A DNA stretch of 27,223 nucleotides from an uncultured Collinsella sp. (GTDB lineage Bacteria; Actinomycetota; Coriobacteriia; Coriobacteriales; Coriobacteriaceae), in the NCBI GenBank assembly GCA_902489855.1, contig CABUBS010000004.1, forward strand, positions 1-27,223, given 5' to 3'. Under the pieces are notes generated by a model. The model did no database searches, was not told the origin of the DNA, and was given only the letters and a program-made list of their open reading frames with translations. The position numbers and the translations under genes are program-made. Below, one piece after another: positions 1 through 6,839 of this stretch. Position 1 is the first letter of the stretch, and each line of letters opens with the position of its first letter.

Positions 1-143
1 CGCGATCCTCCCCTTGGTGTTAGACAGTCAGTTGAATAGGCATACTAGGAGCATCGCCGGCCCGTTGTGTTTCCCACCCGTTTCGAAACAATCGCGTAAC
101 GCACGCCACAAATGGTCTCCCGGGGACGGCAGGGCTGCGTATT

Positions 144-200
144 GTCTCGATCTGTAACACGAGGAGCCCATTTGGACGTCTAACTGTTACAGATTGAGAT
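144..200. repeat. Palindromic repeat family A, copy 1
   Basis: The left arm gatctgtaac (149-158) faces gttacagattgagat (186-200), with an asymmetric centre that begins like the other copies (GAGCC). Five copies of this element occur in the first 3.9 kb, all with the centre in the same orientation. It could form a hairpin in RNA or cruciform-like structure in DNA. Function is unknown; a small non-autonomous repeat or a 3'-end element are both possible. Confidence 0.7.
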
Positions 201-222
201 TTTCTGCAGGACGGGTGCCGTT

Positions 223-281
223 TGTCTAAATCTGTAACAGATAGAGCCAACTTCGGCCCCCAGATGTTACAGATTGAGACA
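223..281. repeat. Palindromic repeat family A, copy 2
   Basis: Seventeen-base arms tgtctaaatctgtaaca (223-239) and tgttacagattgagaca (265-281) are complementary except at one position. The centre starts gagccaacttcgg. It lies 22 bp after copy 1 and 6 bp before a family B element, giving the order A-A-B that recurs at 1342-1564. Confidence 0.75.
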
Positions 282-287
282 ATTCCC

Positions 288-354
288 TTGGTGCAAAGGG
301 GTCAGGTTTGTTTGCACCACGTTGGTGCAGATGACCTGACCCCAATGCACCAAT
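288..354. repeat. Palindromic repeat family B, copy 1
   Basis: The outer arms read ttggtgcaaaggggtcaggt and acctgaccccaatgcaccaa. An inner dyad (tgcaccacgttggtgca) sits at the centre. The whole can fold as a long hairpin. It lies 14 bp beyond the stop of the minus-strand polyferredoxin gene, so its transcript could end or be protected there, but there is no proper U-tract. A second copy is at 1499-1564. Confidence 0.7.
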
Positions 355-368
355 CTGGCCTGCCTGCG

Positions 369-1199
369 CTACAAGGCCTTTTTGGGGCAGACCTTCGTGC
401 ACTCCATACACAGGATGCACTCCGTGCCGTTGCGACGGTCGAGCGAATTGTCCGTCACGTCCACATCCATCGGGCAAATCTTGCGACACTTACCGCATGA
501 GATGCATTTGTCCTTATCACAGGTAACGCGCACGACCGCCCGCTTGGACATGGGCTTTAAAAACACCGTCACCGGGCAGATGTACTTGCAAAACGTGCGA
601 TTGTCCTTAAGGGCAAACGCGAGCGCGATGCCCACCACGTAATAGATCACATTGCCCACGATAAAGGCAATCCACATGACGTCGGCAAGGTTGGGAACGC
701 CCAGAAGAAACAGCGCACCCACAAATGCGAGCGACGCCACAAAGGTCACGTAGCGCAGCCAGCCAAACGACCGACGCTCGTGCGTTGCAGGCACCTTGTA
801 CGGCAGCAAATCGAGCACCATCGCCGTCCAACACGCATAGCCGCACCAACCGCGGCCAAATACAAGCGGCCCAAAGATCTTGGCCACGGCGTAATGAATG
901 GTCGCCGCCTCAAAAGAACCCAGGAAGAGGTAGTACCAAAAGCCCTCGATCTGCATATTCTCATGACACAGAAAGCCCAGGTAGACGAGCATATATGTGC
1001 CGATAGCAAACTGAACGGCATGGCGCGCGTACCTCCAGTTGGCGATATAGAGCGCCGTGCCTGTGGCCAGCGCCGTGCCAATGTAGGAGAAATTGCCCAG
1101 ATAGAACAGGTTACCCGTAGCACGCCACAGAACAACCGCGACCGCCTCGAAGACAATCCAAAGCAGCGCGGGAACCTTGTACTTTGCCATGCGATTCAT
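369..1199 (-). CDS. Membrane-bound 4Fe-4S polyferredoxin (NapH/CcoG-like)
   Basis: Predicted 276-residue integral membrane iron-sulfur protein. About six hydrophobic segments fill residues 10-195. They carry the motif GRGWCGYAC (115-123) and a second cysteine pair FCKYICP (203-209), both typical of NapH/CcoG/RnfB-associated membrane ferredoxins. The C-terminal cytoplasmic tail has two 4Fe-4S binding sets: C232, C235, C238, C242 and C261, C264, C267, C271, each followed by proline. The likely job is electron transfer between a membrane quinol or flavin partner and a soluble or periplasmic reductase. No partner gene is adjacent, so the pathway cannot be named. The start at 1199 is chosen because AGAAAGG lies seven bases upstream; in-frame codons further upstream add a non-conserved stretch. 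The gene stands alone, enclosed by palindromic repeats on both sides. Confidence 0.85.
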   Translation of the reverse strand: MNRMAKYKVPALLWIVFEAVAVVLWRATGNLFYLGNFSYIGTALATGTALYIANWRYARHAVQFAIGTYMLVYLGFLCHENMQIEGFWYYLFLGSFEAATIHYAVAKIFGPLVFGRGWCGYACWTAMVLDLLPYKVPATHERRSFGWLRYVTFVASLAFVGALFLLGVPNLADVMWIAFIVGNVIYYVVGIALAFALKDNRTFCKYICPVTVFLKPMSKRAVVRVTCDKDKCISCGKCRKICPMDVDVTDNSLDRRNGTECILCMECTKVCPKKAL

Positions 1200-1341
1200 C
1201 CGAGGGCCTTTCTGCGTCGTAACCTTTCCTGCCATTATGCGCGCGGTCGGCTGAAGTGCGGGCGCAGTTCGATGACTCGGCATGTAAGGATTTTGCAGAC
1301 AGCATGGGCGCGCCGACATGTGCCGCTTCCCTCCCGCCGAA

Positions 1342-1400
1342 CATCTCGATCTGTAACAGTTAAACCCAATTTCGGTGTCCAGATGTTACAAATCGAGATG
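1342..1400. repeat. Palindromic repeat family A, copy 3
   Basis: Arms catctcgatctgtaaca (1342-1358) and tgttacaaatcgagatg (1384-1400) differ from perfect complementarity at one position. The centre contains cccaatttcgg, the same orientation as the other copies. It lies upstream of the polyferredoxin gene. Confidence 0.75.
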
Positions 1401-1419
1401 TTTTCGAGAGACGGTTCCG

Positions 1420-1482
1420 AATGTCTCAATCTGTAACACGAAGAGCTAGTTTTTGCTGCTAACTGTTACAGATCGAGACATT
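1420..1482. repeat. Palindromic repeat family A, copy 4
   Basis: Nineteen-base arms aatgtctcaatctgtaaca (1420-1438) and tgttacagatcgagacatt (1464-1482), with one mismatch. It follows copy 3 after 19 bp and precedes family B copy 2 after 16 bp. Confidence 0.75.
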
Positions 1483-1498
1483 CCATCCCCACTCCCAT

Positions 1499-1564
1499 TT
1501 GGTACAAGGGGTCAGGTAAATCTGCACCACCTTGGTGCAAACAAACCTGACCTCCTTGCACCAA
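1499..1564. repeat. Palindromic repeat family B, copy 2
   Basis: Outer arms ttggtacaaggggtcaggt and acctgacctccttgcaccaa, with the inner dyad tgcaccaccttggtgca. It is the counterpart of the element at 288-354 and closes the second A-A-B block. The stretch after it, up to the gpmA start, is AT-rich and probably holds the gpmA promoter, but no convincing -35/-10 pair is seen. Confidence 0.7.
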
Positions 1565-1678
1565 TCTTGGCTAAAACCATAATTTTGTTAGTCTTGGTTA
1601 ACTTTTGAGCCTAAAATGGGTATCCTTTGCGGCGTCAAGCAAACGGCACGCACGCCGTGCCAGATCAAGGAGGCCCCT

Positions 1679-2452
1679 ATGGCGCACCAAGCAGACCAGC
1701 AGACGATGCAACTCGTCCTTATCCGTCACGGAGAATCCGAGTGGAACAGGCTCAACTTGTTCACCGGCTGGACCGATGTCGAGCTCACTGACACGGGCCG
1801 CGAAGAGGCAGCAGCAGGCGGCCGCGCCCTCAAAGAGGCGGGTTTCGACTTTGACATCTGCTACACCTCGCGCCTCAAGCGCGCGATCCACACCCTCAAC
1901 ATCGTGCTCGGCCAGATGGACCGCGAGTGGCTGCCCGTCATCAAGTCCTGGAAACTCAACGAGCGCCACTACGGCGCACTGCAAGGTCTCAACAAGGCCG
2001 ATGCCGCGGCCGAACACGGCGACGAGCAGGTGCTCATCTGGCGCCGCTCCTTCGACGTCTGCCCGCCGGCGCTCGAGTCGGGCGACAGTCGCGACCCCCA
2101 CACCCAGGAGCAATACCGCGACATCGCGCCCGATCAGCTGCCCTACACCGAGTGCCTCAAGGACACGATTGCCCGCGCCTGGCCCTATTTTGAGGACGAG
2201 ATTCGTCCCCAGATGCTCGCCGGCAAACGCGTGCTCATCGCCGCGCACGGCAACTCCCTGCGCTCACTCGTCATGAAGTTCGAACATCTCACACCCGAGG
2301 AAATCCTCAAGGTCAACATCCCCACCGGCGTACCGCTCGTCTATACCTTCGACACCGATTTCAACGTTCTCGATAAGCGCTACATCGGTGACCCGGCGAC
2401 CATCGCCGCCAAGATCGACGCCGTTGCCAATCAGGGCAAGGCGCACAAGTAG
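1679..2452 (+). CDS. gpmA: 2,3-bisphosphoglycerate-dependent phosphoglycerate mutase
   Basis: This 257-residue enzyme interconverts 3- and 2-phosphoglycerate in glycolysis and gluconeogenesis, in the cytoplasm, through a phosphohistidine. The catalytic motif LIRHGESEWN lies at residues 14-23, with the phosphorylated histidine at 17. It is followed by LFTGWTDVELTDTG, the LNERHYGALQG segment, and the second histidine in AAHGNSLRSL near the C-terminus. Length and motif order match the dPGM family closely (about 250 residues). The start is set by AAGGAGG five bases upstream of the ATG. An in-frame ATG 63 bases upstream lacks such a site. It is followed at 76 bp by the metal transporter on the same strand; co-transcription is possible, but no functional link is evident. 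Confidence 0.96.
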   Translation: MAHQADQQTMQLVLIRHGESEWNRLNLFTGWTDVELTDTGREEAAAGGRALKEAGFDFDICYTSRLKRAIHTLNIVLGQMDREWLPVIKSWKLNERHYGALQGLNKADAAAEHGDEQVLIWRRSFDVCPPALESGDSRDPHTQEQYRDIAPDQLPYTECLKDTIARAWPYFEDEIRPQMLAGKRVLIAAHGNSLRSLVMKFEHLTPEEILKVNIPTGVPLVYTFDTDFNVLDKRYIGDPATIAAKIDAVANQGKAHK

Positions 2453-2528
2453 CCCCCATCTCGAACCATGCGCGCGGCGCCGTACGACCCCGGTGCGACG
2501 CCGCACCGCCCGCACGCAGGAGCCGACC

Positions 2529-3785
2529 ATGCTCAACCATCTCAAACAACACTTTGGCTCGCACCGCACCGGAGGCCATGGCGGTCTGGACATCGCCCGG
2601 CACATCGGCCCCGGGCTGCTCGTCACCGTCGGCTTTATCGATCCAGGAAACTGGGCCTCCAACATGGCCGCGGGCTCGCAGTTTGGCTACGCGCTACTGT
2701 GGGTGGTCACCCTGTCCACGATCATGCTGATCGTCTTGCAGCACAACGCGGCGCACCTGGGCATCGCCACGGGCGTCTGCCTTGCCGAGGCCACGACCCG
2801 CTATCTCCCCCGCATCGTCGGACGCGCCGTGCTCGCCAGTGCATACCTCGCAACCGTCGCCACCGCCATGGCCGAGGTCCTGGGCGGCGCGATCGCACTC
2901 CAGATGCTCTTTGGGCTACCCGTGCGCGCCGGCTGTGTCATCGTGGCGGCGGCATCGATGGCGATGCTCATGACGAGCTCCTACAAACGTGCCGAGCGCT
3001 GGATTATCGCCTTCGTCGGCATAGTGGGCCTGTCGTTTTTGGCCGAGCTCGCGCTGGTCAAGGTCGACTGGCCGCAAGCCGCCACAAGTTGGATCACGCC
3101 CGGCATACCCACCGGCTCAGCCGCCATCGTCGTCAGCATCCTGGGCGCGGTCGTTATGCCCCACAACCTCTTCCTGCACTCCGAGGTCATCCAATCCATG
3201 CACTTCGAAGGCCAAGGCGAGCAAGTTATCGAGGAACGTCTGCGCTACGAGCTCTTCGACACGCTCTTTTCGATGGGCGTGGGCTGGGCAATCAACTCGG
3301 CGATGGTCATCCTCGCCGCGACGACCTTCTTTGCCCATGGCATCGTCGTAGACGACCTCGCCGTCGCAGCCGCCACGCTCTCCCCCATCCTGGGCCCGGC
3401 AAGCTCGATCATCTTTGCCGTAGCGCTGCTGTTCGCGGGCCTCTCGAGCAGCGTGACGGCAGGCATGGCGGCCGGCACCATTACGGCCGGCATGTTCGAC
3501 GAGGAATACGACATCCACGACCGGCACTCATCGATTGGCGTGGCGCTCTGCTTTGCCGGCGCGGTTGCGGCCTGTCTGGTTGTTTCGAATCCTTTTGAGG
3601 GTCTCATCTGGAGCCAGGCATTGCTGTCGCTCCAGCTGCCGATCACGGTCTTCGTACTTATACGACTCACCAGCTCGCGCCGCGTAATGGGCAAATACGC
3701 CAACTCGCGCCCGCTCAACGCGCTGCTCATAGGGATTGGAGTCGTTGTAACGGCACTCGATGCCGTGCTATTGACCGGGATGTGA
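2529..3785 (+). CDS. mntH: Nramp-family divalent metal (Mn2+/Fe2+) transporter
   Basis: Predicted 418-residue inner-membrane carrier of the Nramp (SLC11/MntH) family, which brings in Mn2+ or Fe2+ with protons. The first transmembrane helix carries the family signature DPGNW (residues 38-42), whose Asp and Asn bind the metal. The sixth helix carries AVVMPHNLFLHS, with the metal-binding Met at 210. About eleven hydrophobic segments are visible, as expected. The ATG at 2529 has GCAGGAG six bases upstream. An open frame reaching back into gpmA is low-complexity Arg/Pro and is rejected. The choice between Mn and Fe cannot be made from sequence, so the symbol is by family. No metal-regulator operator was recognised upstream. 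Confidence 0.93.
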   Translation: MLNHLKQHFGSHRTGGHGGLDIARHIGPGLLVTVGFIDPGNWASNMAAGSQFGYALLWVVTLSTIMLIVLQHNAAHLGIATGVCLAEATTRYLPRIVGRAVLASAYLATVATAMAEVLGGAIALQMLFGLPVRAGCVIVAAASMAMLMTSSYKRAERWIIAFVGIVGLSFLAELALVKVDWPQAATSWITPGIPTGSAAIVVSILGAVVMPHNLFLHSEVIQSMHFEGQGEQVIEERLRYELFDTLFSMGVGWAINSAMVILAATTFFAHGIVVDDLAVAAATLSPILGPASSIIFAVALLFAGLSSSVTAGMAAGTITAGMFDEEYDIHDRHSSIGVALCFAGAVAACLVVSNPFEGLIWSQALLSLQLPITVFVLIRLTSSRRVMGKYANSRPLNALLIGIGVVVTALDAVLLTGM

Positions 3786-3811
3786 CGAGACCGCATGCCC
3801 GCCCAGCCAAA

Positions 3812-3870
3812 CGTCTCAATCTGTAACAGATGGAGCCAATTTCCGCCCCTTTCTGTTACAGATCGAGACA
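3812..3870. repeat. Palindromic repeat family A, copy 5, with a family B fragment beyond it
   Basis: Arms cgtctcaatctgtaaca (3812-3828) and tgttacagatcgagaca (3854-3870), with the centre starting gagccaatttcc. It begins 27 bp after the transporter stop. About 20 bp further on, cttgcaccaacca (near 3890-3902) matches the right end of family B, so the A-then-B order is seen a third time with B truncated. Confidence 0.7.
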
Positions 3871-3908
3871 ATCGGACAAATACGATCCCCTTGCACCAAC
3901 CAATACAA

Positions 3909-3943
3909 AAGGGCCCCGGCCGAAACATACGACCGGGGCCCTT
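3909..3943 (-). terminator. Rho-independent terminator after rubredoxin
   Basis: A perfect 11-bp stem, aagggccccgg (3909-3919) with ccggggccctt (3933-3943). On the minus strand it is followed by TTTTGTATTGG. It sits 40 bp past the rubredoxin stop. Confidence 0.85.
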
Positions 3944-3982
3944 GGACAGAGCAATGTTCGGCTTTCGCCGTGTACTTGCGAG

Positions 3983-4126
3983 CTACTCCTCGACGAGCTC
4001 AAACTGATCGGGACCGACGCCGCACACCGGGCACACGTAGTCCTCGGGCAGCTCGGGCGTGTCGACCTCGACCTCGTAACCGCAAACGGTGCACACGAAC
4101 TTATAGGTCTTCTTCTCCTCAGCCAT
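3983..4126 (-). CDS. Rubredoxin
   Basis: A 47-residue cytoplasmic one-iron electron carrier. Two CxxC knuckles are present: VCTVCGY (C12, C15) and VCPVCGV (C32, C35), with the usual acidic [13 protein letters not shown] stretch and a Glu-rich C-terminus. The length is slightly under the common 52-54 residues. AGGAG stands six bases before the ATG. It lies directly downstream of a flavin reductase in the same direction, the same order as the two domains of the fused high-molecular-weight rubredoxin (Hrb) of acetogens. It probably accepts electrons from that flavoprotein and passes them to an oxygen- or NO-reducing flavodiiron protein, rubrerythrin or similar encoded elsewhere. It also has its own promoter candidate and terminator. 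Confidence 0.95.
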   Translation of the reverse strand: MAEEKKTYKFVCTVCGYEVEVDTPELPEDYVCPVCGVGPDQFELVEE

Positions 4127-4170
4127 GATGTTCTCCTCTCGAACGTGACTGGTGATGTACTTCGCTTATT

Positions 4171-4198
4171 AGTATAGGTTCTCAATAATATAATGCAA
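4171..4198 (-). promoter_or_regulatory. Candidate sigma-70 promoter for rubredoxin
   Basis: On the minus strand TTGCAT (4193-4198) and TATACT (4171-4176) are separated by 16 bp in an AT-rich gap. Transcription would begin about 40 bp before the rubredoxin ATG. This suggests rubredoxin can be made independently of the flavin reductase upstream. Confidence 0.55.
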
Positions 4199-4215
4199 GT
4201 GCTTTTAGAGCATTT

Positions 4216-4719
4216 CTATCCCTGATACGAAGATGCCTTGGGCGGCGTCTTCCCCTTTAGGACCTTGTGGTAGTAATCGTAGGTGAGCGGCGTCTCGCCG
4301 CTCAGGCGCTCGGCATCCTCGACCTCGCCGATAAACAGCAGGTGCGTACCCACGTCCACGGTGTCAATCAAGCGGCAACTAAACAGCGCCGCCGCATGCT
4401 CGGGCACACAGGGCATGCCCAGAACCGTCTCGCGGGTCTCGTACTTGGCAAACTTGTCGTAATCGCTGCTGGTGCGGAATCCAAAGTTACCGATGTAGAG
4501 CATGTCGGCCGTCTGATCGATCACGGTCAGCGCAAACGCCTTGGCCGATGCGATGACGCCCGAGGTGACGTTGTCCTTGTTCACGGCAACCGAGATGCGC
4601 GGCGGCATGGACGTCACCTGCACCGCCGTGTTGATAACGCAGCCGGCGCGCAGCCCGTCTGCCGAGGCGCTCACCACATACAGACCGCTCGGCATGGTAA
4701 AGAACGCAGTTTTGTCCAT
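4216..4719 (-). CDS. Flavin reductase (FMN-binding split-barrel) domain protein
   Basis: A 167-residue soluble flavoprotein of the flavin reductase-like, FMN-binding split-barrel family. Family features are the N-terminal GLYVVSASADGLRAGCVINT, where ligands approach the flavin, the strand PPRISVAVNKDN, and the FALTVIDQTADM segment. The downstream rubredoxin shows what it probably reduces: together they would reproduce the NADH:rubredoxin module (Hrb) known from Moorella and clostridia. The ATG at 4719 has GGGGAG nine bases upstream. Sequence further upstream runs through a terminator hairpin, so longer starts are rejected. About 90 bp separate it from rubredoxin, with a second promoter in the gap. 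Transcription of the pair as one unit is plausible. Confidence 0.85.
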   Translation of the reverse strand: MDKTAFFTMPSGLYVVSASADGLRAGCVINTAVQVTSMPPRISVAVNKDNVTSGVIASAKAFALTVIDQTADMLYIGNFGFRTSSDYDKFAKYETRETVLGMPCVPEHAAALFSCRLIDTVDVGTHLLFIGEVEDAERLSGETPLTYDYYHKVLKGKTPPKASSYQG

Positions 4720-4776
4720 AACGATCACTCCCCTAACTCGGGTTGGAACCTCATGGATGTATGTACCCACAAAATA

Positions 4777-4801
4777 GGCGGCACCCCTAACGGATGCCGC
4801 C
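4777..4801 (-). terminator. Terminator hairpin downstream of smpB
   Basis: The stem ggcggca/tgccgcc (4777-4783 with 4795-4801) is followed on the minus strand by TATTTTGTG. Its loop cccctaacgga is nearly the same as that of the terminator at 25966-25994. Confidence 0.65.
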
Positions 4802-4846
4802 TTTGGGACATATGTGTCAGAACAGTAAGAAAGATGAGACGCCCGC

Positions 4847-4913
4847 AGTTGCGGTGAAATAGGGACTGAATAGTCCCTCAATCAGGCAAAACAGTCCGTA
4901 TTCCACCGCAACT
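4847..4913. repeat. Long palindromic repeat (family C) with nested hairpin
   Basis: Twenty-one-base arms at 4847-4867 and 4893-4913 are complementary except at two positions (outer ends agttgcggtg / caccgcaact). The left arm also overlaps a smaller dyad, agggact-gaat-agtccct (4861-4878), so two mutually exclusive folds exist. It sits in the 3' region of smpB, 12 bp past the stop codon. Confidence 0.7.
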
Positions 4914-4925
4914 TATGAAGGGTGG

Positions 4926-5396
4926 TCAGCGATTGCGCTCCTTGAGCGCGCGGTCGATCTCTCGCTGGACATCGCGCTTGGCCATATCCTCGCGCTTGTC
5001 GTAGAGCTTCTTACCGCGGCCCAGACCAAGCAGCAGCTTTACGCGACCGTCGGTATTAAAGTAAAGCTCCAGCGGCACCAGGGCATAACCGCGGTTGCGC
5101 AGCTTGCCGTCGAGAAAATCGATCTCCTTGCGGTGCAGCAGCAGACGACGACGGCGGTCGGGATCGCGATTCCACACGCCACCGTGGCTATAGGGGTGGA
5201 TATGCAAGCCCACGAGCCAGCACTCACCGCCACGAATCAGCGCAAAAGTGTCAGTGATCTGACAGGCGCGCTCGCGAATCGACTTGACCTCGGTGCCGCT
5301 CAGTTCAATGCCGCACTCAAACGTCTCGTCGATAAAGTACTCGTGATGTGCCGAGCGATTCTTGGAAATGAGTTTGCGCTCGCGCTTACTGGGCAT
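4926..5396 (-). CDS. smpB: SsrA-binding protein SmpB
   Basis: A 156-residue cytoplasmic RNA-binding protein that binds tmRNA and brings it to stalled ribosomes for trans-translation. Visible family marks are KNRSAHHEYFIDETFECGIELSGTEVKS split over the first strands, the LHIHPYSHGGVWN loop, RRRRLLLHRKEI, and the basic C-terminal tail KKLYDKREDMAKRD, which enters the decoding centre. Length is normal. The start at 5396 gives MPSKRERKLISKN; it overlaps the end of the TPR gene by 11 bp, implying translational coupling. Smaller than usual separation from rnr and ftsX is expected in actinobacteria, but here those genes lie several kilobases upstream. No ssrA gene is recognised in the window. Confidence 0.96.
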   Translation of the reverse strand: MPSKRERKLISKNRSAHHEYFIDETFECGIELSGTEVKSIRERACQITDTFALIRGGECWLVGLHIHPYSHGGVWNRDPDRRRRLLLHRKEIDFLDGKLRNRGYALVPLELYFNTDGRVKLLLGLGRGKKLYDKREDMAKRDVQREIDRALKERNR

Positions 5397-6303
5397 CGCC
5401 GGCCTCCTTGGCGCCATCGGAACCCTTGCCCGCAGCCTCGCGCTTTGCCTTGCGCTCGGCATTGAGCTCGGCATCGCTCTCGCGCACCAGTTTAATAATC
5501 GCCGCGCAGGCCTCCTCGCCCACCAAGTCGCGAGCACGCACCGTCAGGCGCGTCGCCTCCTGCTTGTCGCCGTCGCTTGCGGCATCGGTCGCGCACATAA
5601 TCAGGCAGATGGCGATCTCGGCCGAAGGCGAGGTCGGAACGCCTTGCAGGGCCAGTTCACCCATCACGTGCTCGTCGCTCTCATCGGCGGCATCCGGATA
5701 GGTGGTATGGATCTTGTTGAGCAGGCGCGTCGTATGCACATCGTTGGGCGCCAGGCGCAGCGCCAGACGCGCGCAGCCCACGGCAGCCGAAACGTTCTCG
5801 GTCTCGGGCTCCAAGAAGTACTGGCCCAGATTGGCGTAGGCGCGAGCAGCGCACTTACCGTCGCTCGCACGCTCCAGCACCGAGAACGAGAGCGATGCCC
5901 ACTCCTGCTTGTCCTCGAGCGCGCGGAACAGCTCGGCCAAATCCAAGCGATAGTTGCAGTTCATGGGGTCCCAACGCACAGCCTGCATCAGGGCATTACG
6001 AGCGCTCACATAATCCTGCTGGCGAATATAGGCAAACGCCATGTCGGAGTACAGGCGGTCAAACGGTACCTCGACCTGCACGAGCTCGCGCGGATCCTTC
6101 TCCACGCGGCGATAGGCCAAACGCTCAAACTTGCTATCGAAGCTAAAGTACTGGCGCTTCTCCTCCGTCTTGCACTCGGCGTCAATATACTCCTCGGCGA
6201 GCTCCACCAGACGCTCCAGCAGCGGCGTCGCCGTGGCCAGGTCACCCTGCGCCAGATAGTTCTCGGCATACGTAATGTCTTGCAAGCTGATGGGCAGGTC
6301 CAT
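5386..6303 (-). CDS. Tetratricopeptide-repeat protein
   Basis: A 305-residue soluble protein made of helical pairs. TPR-like units are visible around residues 8-40 (ITYAENYLAQGDLATATPLL), 84-118 (FAYIRQQDYVSARNALMQAV, then WDPMN), 118-150 and 155-190 (AYANLGQYFLE and RLALRLAPND). The C-terminus is charged and Lys/Ala-rich (from about residue 270). TPR proteins act as scaffolds; the partner is unknown. There is no signal peptide. GAGGAG precedes the ATG. Its stop overlaps the smpB start, so the two are probably one operon, which hints at but does not prove a ribosome-related role. Confidence 0.8.
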   Translation of the reverse strand: MDLPISLQDITYAENYLAQGDLATATPLLERLVELAEEYIDAECKTEEKRQYFSFDSKFERLAYRRVEKDPRELVQVEVPFDRLYSDMAFAYIRQQDYVSARNALMQAVRWDPMNCNYRLDLAELFRALEDKQEWASLSFSVLERASDGKCAARAYANLGQYFLEPETENVSAAVGCARLALRLAPNDVHTTRLLNKIHTTYPDAADESDEHVMGELALQGVPTSPSAEIAICLIMCATDAASDGDKQEATRLTVRARDLVGEEACAAIIKLVRESDAELNAERKAKREAAGKGSDGAKEAGDAQ

Positions 6304-6361
6304 GGCTACTCCTCGAGCGGGACGAAACGCGGCAAACGCCGCTTGCGGTCAATACACAAAA

Positions 6362-6385
6362 CCCGGGTCTCTTACGAGGCCCGGG
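6362..6385 (-). terminator. Terminator after the tRNA pair
   Basis: A 10-bp stem cccgggtctc (6362-6371) with gaggcccggg (6376-6385), one G-U pair and loop ttac. It is followed on the minus strand by TTTTGTG. It ends the transcript 11 bp past the tRNA-Glu CCA end. Confidence 0.85.
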
Positions 6386-6396
6386 CGTTCATTTTG

Positions 6397-6473
6397 TGGT
6401 AGCCCGTACCAGATTCGAACTGGTGATCTCCGCCTTGAGAGGGCGGCGTCCTAAACCGCTAGACGAACGGGCC
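6397..6473 (-). tRNA. tRNA-Glu (anticodon CUC)
   Basis: A 77-nt cloverleaf with encoded CCA. The acceptor stem GGCCCGT pairs with ACGGGCT with a G-U first pair, and the discriminator is A. The anticodon arm is CCGCC-CTCTCAA-GGCGG, giving CUC. The T arm contains GTTCGAATC. It is co-transcribed with tRNA-Gln. Confidence 0.96.
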
Positions 6474-6490
6474 ATATGTAGCAAATGCAA

Positions 6491-6564
6491 TGGCTGGGAT
6501 GGAGGGAGTCGAACCCCCATTGACGGAACCAGAATCCGCTGTCCTGCCATTAGACGACATCCCA
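6491..6564 (-). tRNA. tRNA-Gln (anticodon CUG)
   Basis: A 74-nt cloverleaf with encoded CCA. The acceptor stem is TGGGATG/CATCCCA with U at position 1, as is usual for tRNA-Gln, and discriminator G. The anticodon loop TTCTGGT gives CUG. The T loop is GTTCGACTC. It is the first gene of the pair, 17 bp before tRNA-Glu. Both decode G-ending codons, which suits a GC-rich genome. Confidence 0.96.
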
Positions 6565-6608
6565 ATGACTGCATCGCTGCGCTCGGCTGTGCCTTTGCGC
6601 AAGAAAGA

Positions 6609-6637
6609 AATATACGGGAAGTCCCGCCGTGACGCAA
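6609..6637 (-). promoter_or_regulatory. Promoter of the tRNA-Gln/tRNA-Glu unit
   Basis: On the minus strand TTGCGT (6632-6637) and TATATT (6609-6614) are separated by exactly 17 bp. Transcription would start about 35-40 bp before the tRNA-Gln 5' end. Confidence 0.65.
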
Positions 6638-6839
6638 GCCCCAATTTTGACTTTTTTGAAATTCAGCCAAATTGGCCTAAATTGGCCCAACCCGTGAAGG
6701 ACCTGTGAAGCCCTCGATCGCGCACGAAGACGAAAGGCCGCAAGCGCCCCATATCTACCGTTGGCAGATTATCTCAGCGAAGTTGCTGCATCTGAGGACA
6801 CAATCAGGCTATCTATTCTAATGCGGATATCGAGGCGCC

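Noticed and set aside
144..1564. CRISPR array made of the TGTAACA-containing repeats
   Set aside because: The elements are themselves palindromes of about 60 bp, irregularly placed and interrupted by a gene, with no unique spacers of constant length and no cas genes.
4720..6400. A tmRNA (ssrA) gene next to smpB
   Set aside because: No tRNA-Ala-like ends or tag frame were recognised between or around these genes.
5362..6402. A 346-codon plus-strand frame opposite the TPR gene
   Set aside because: Leu/Ala/Arg-rich shadow, no ribosome site, and it runs into the tRNA terminator.
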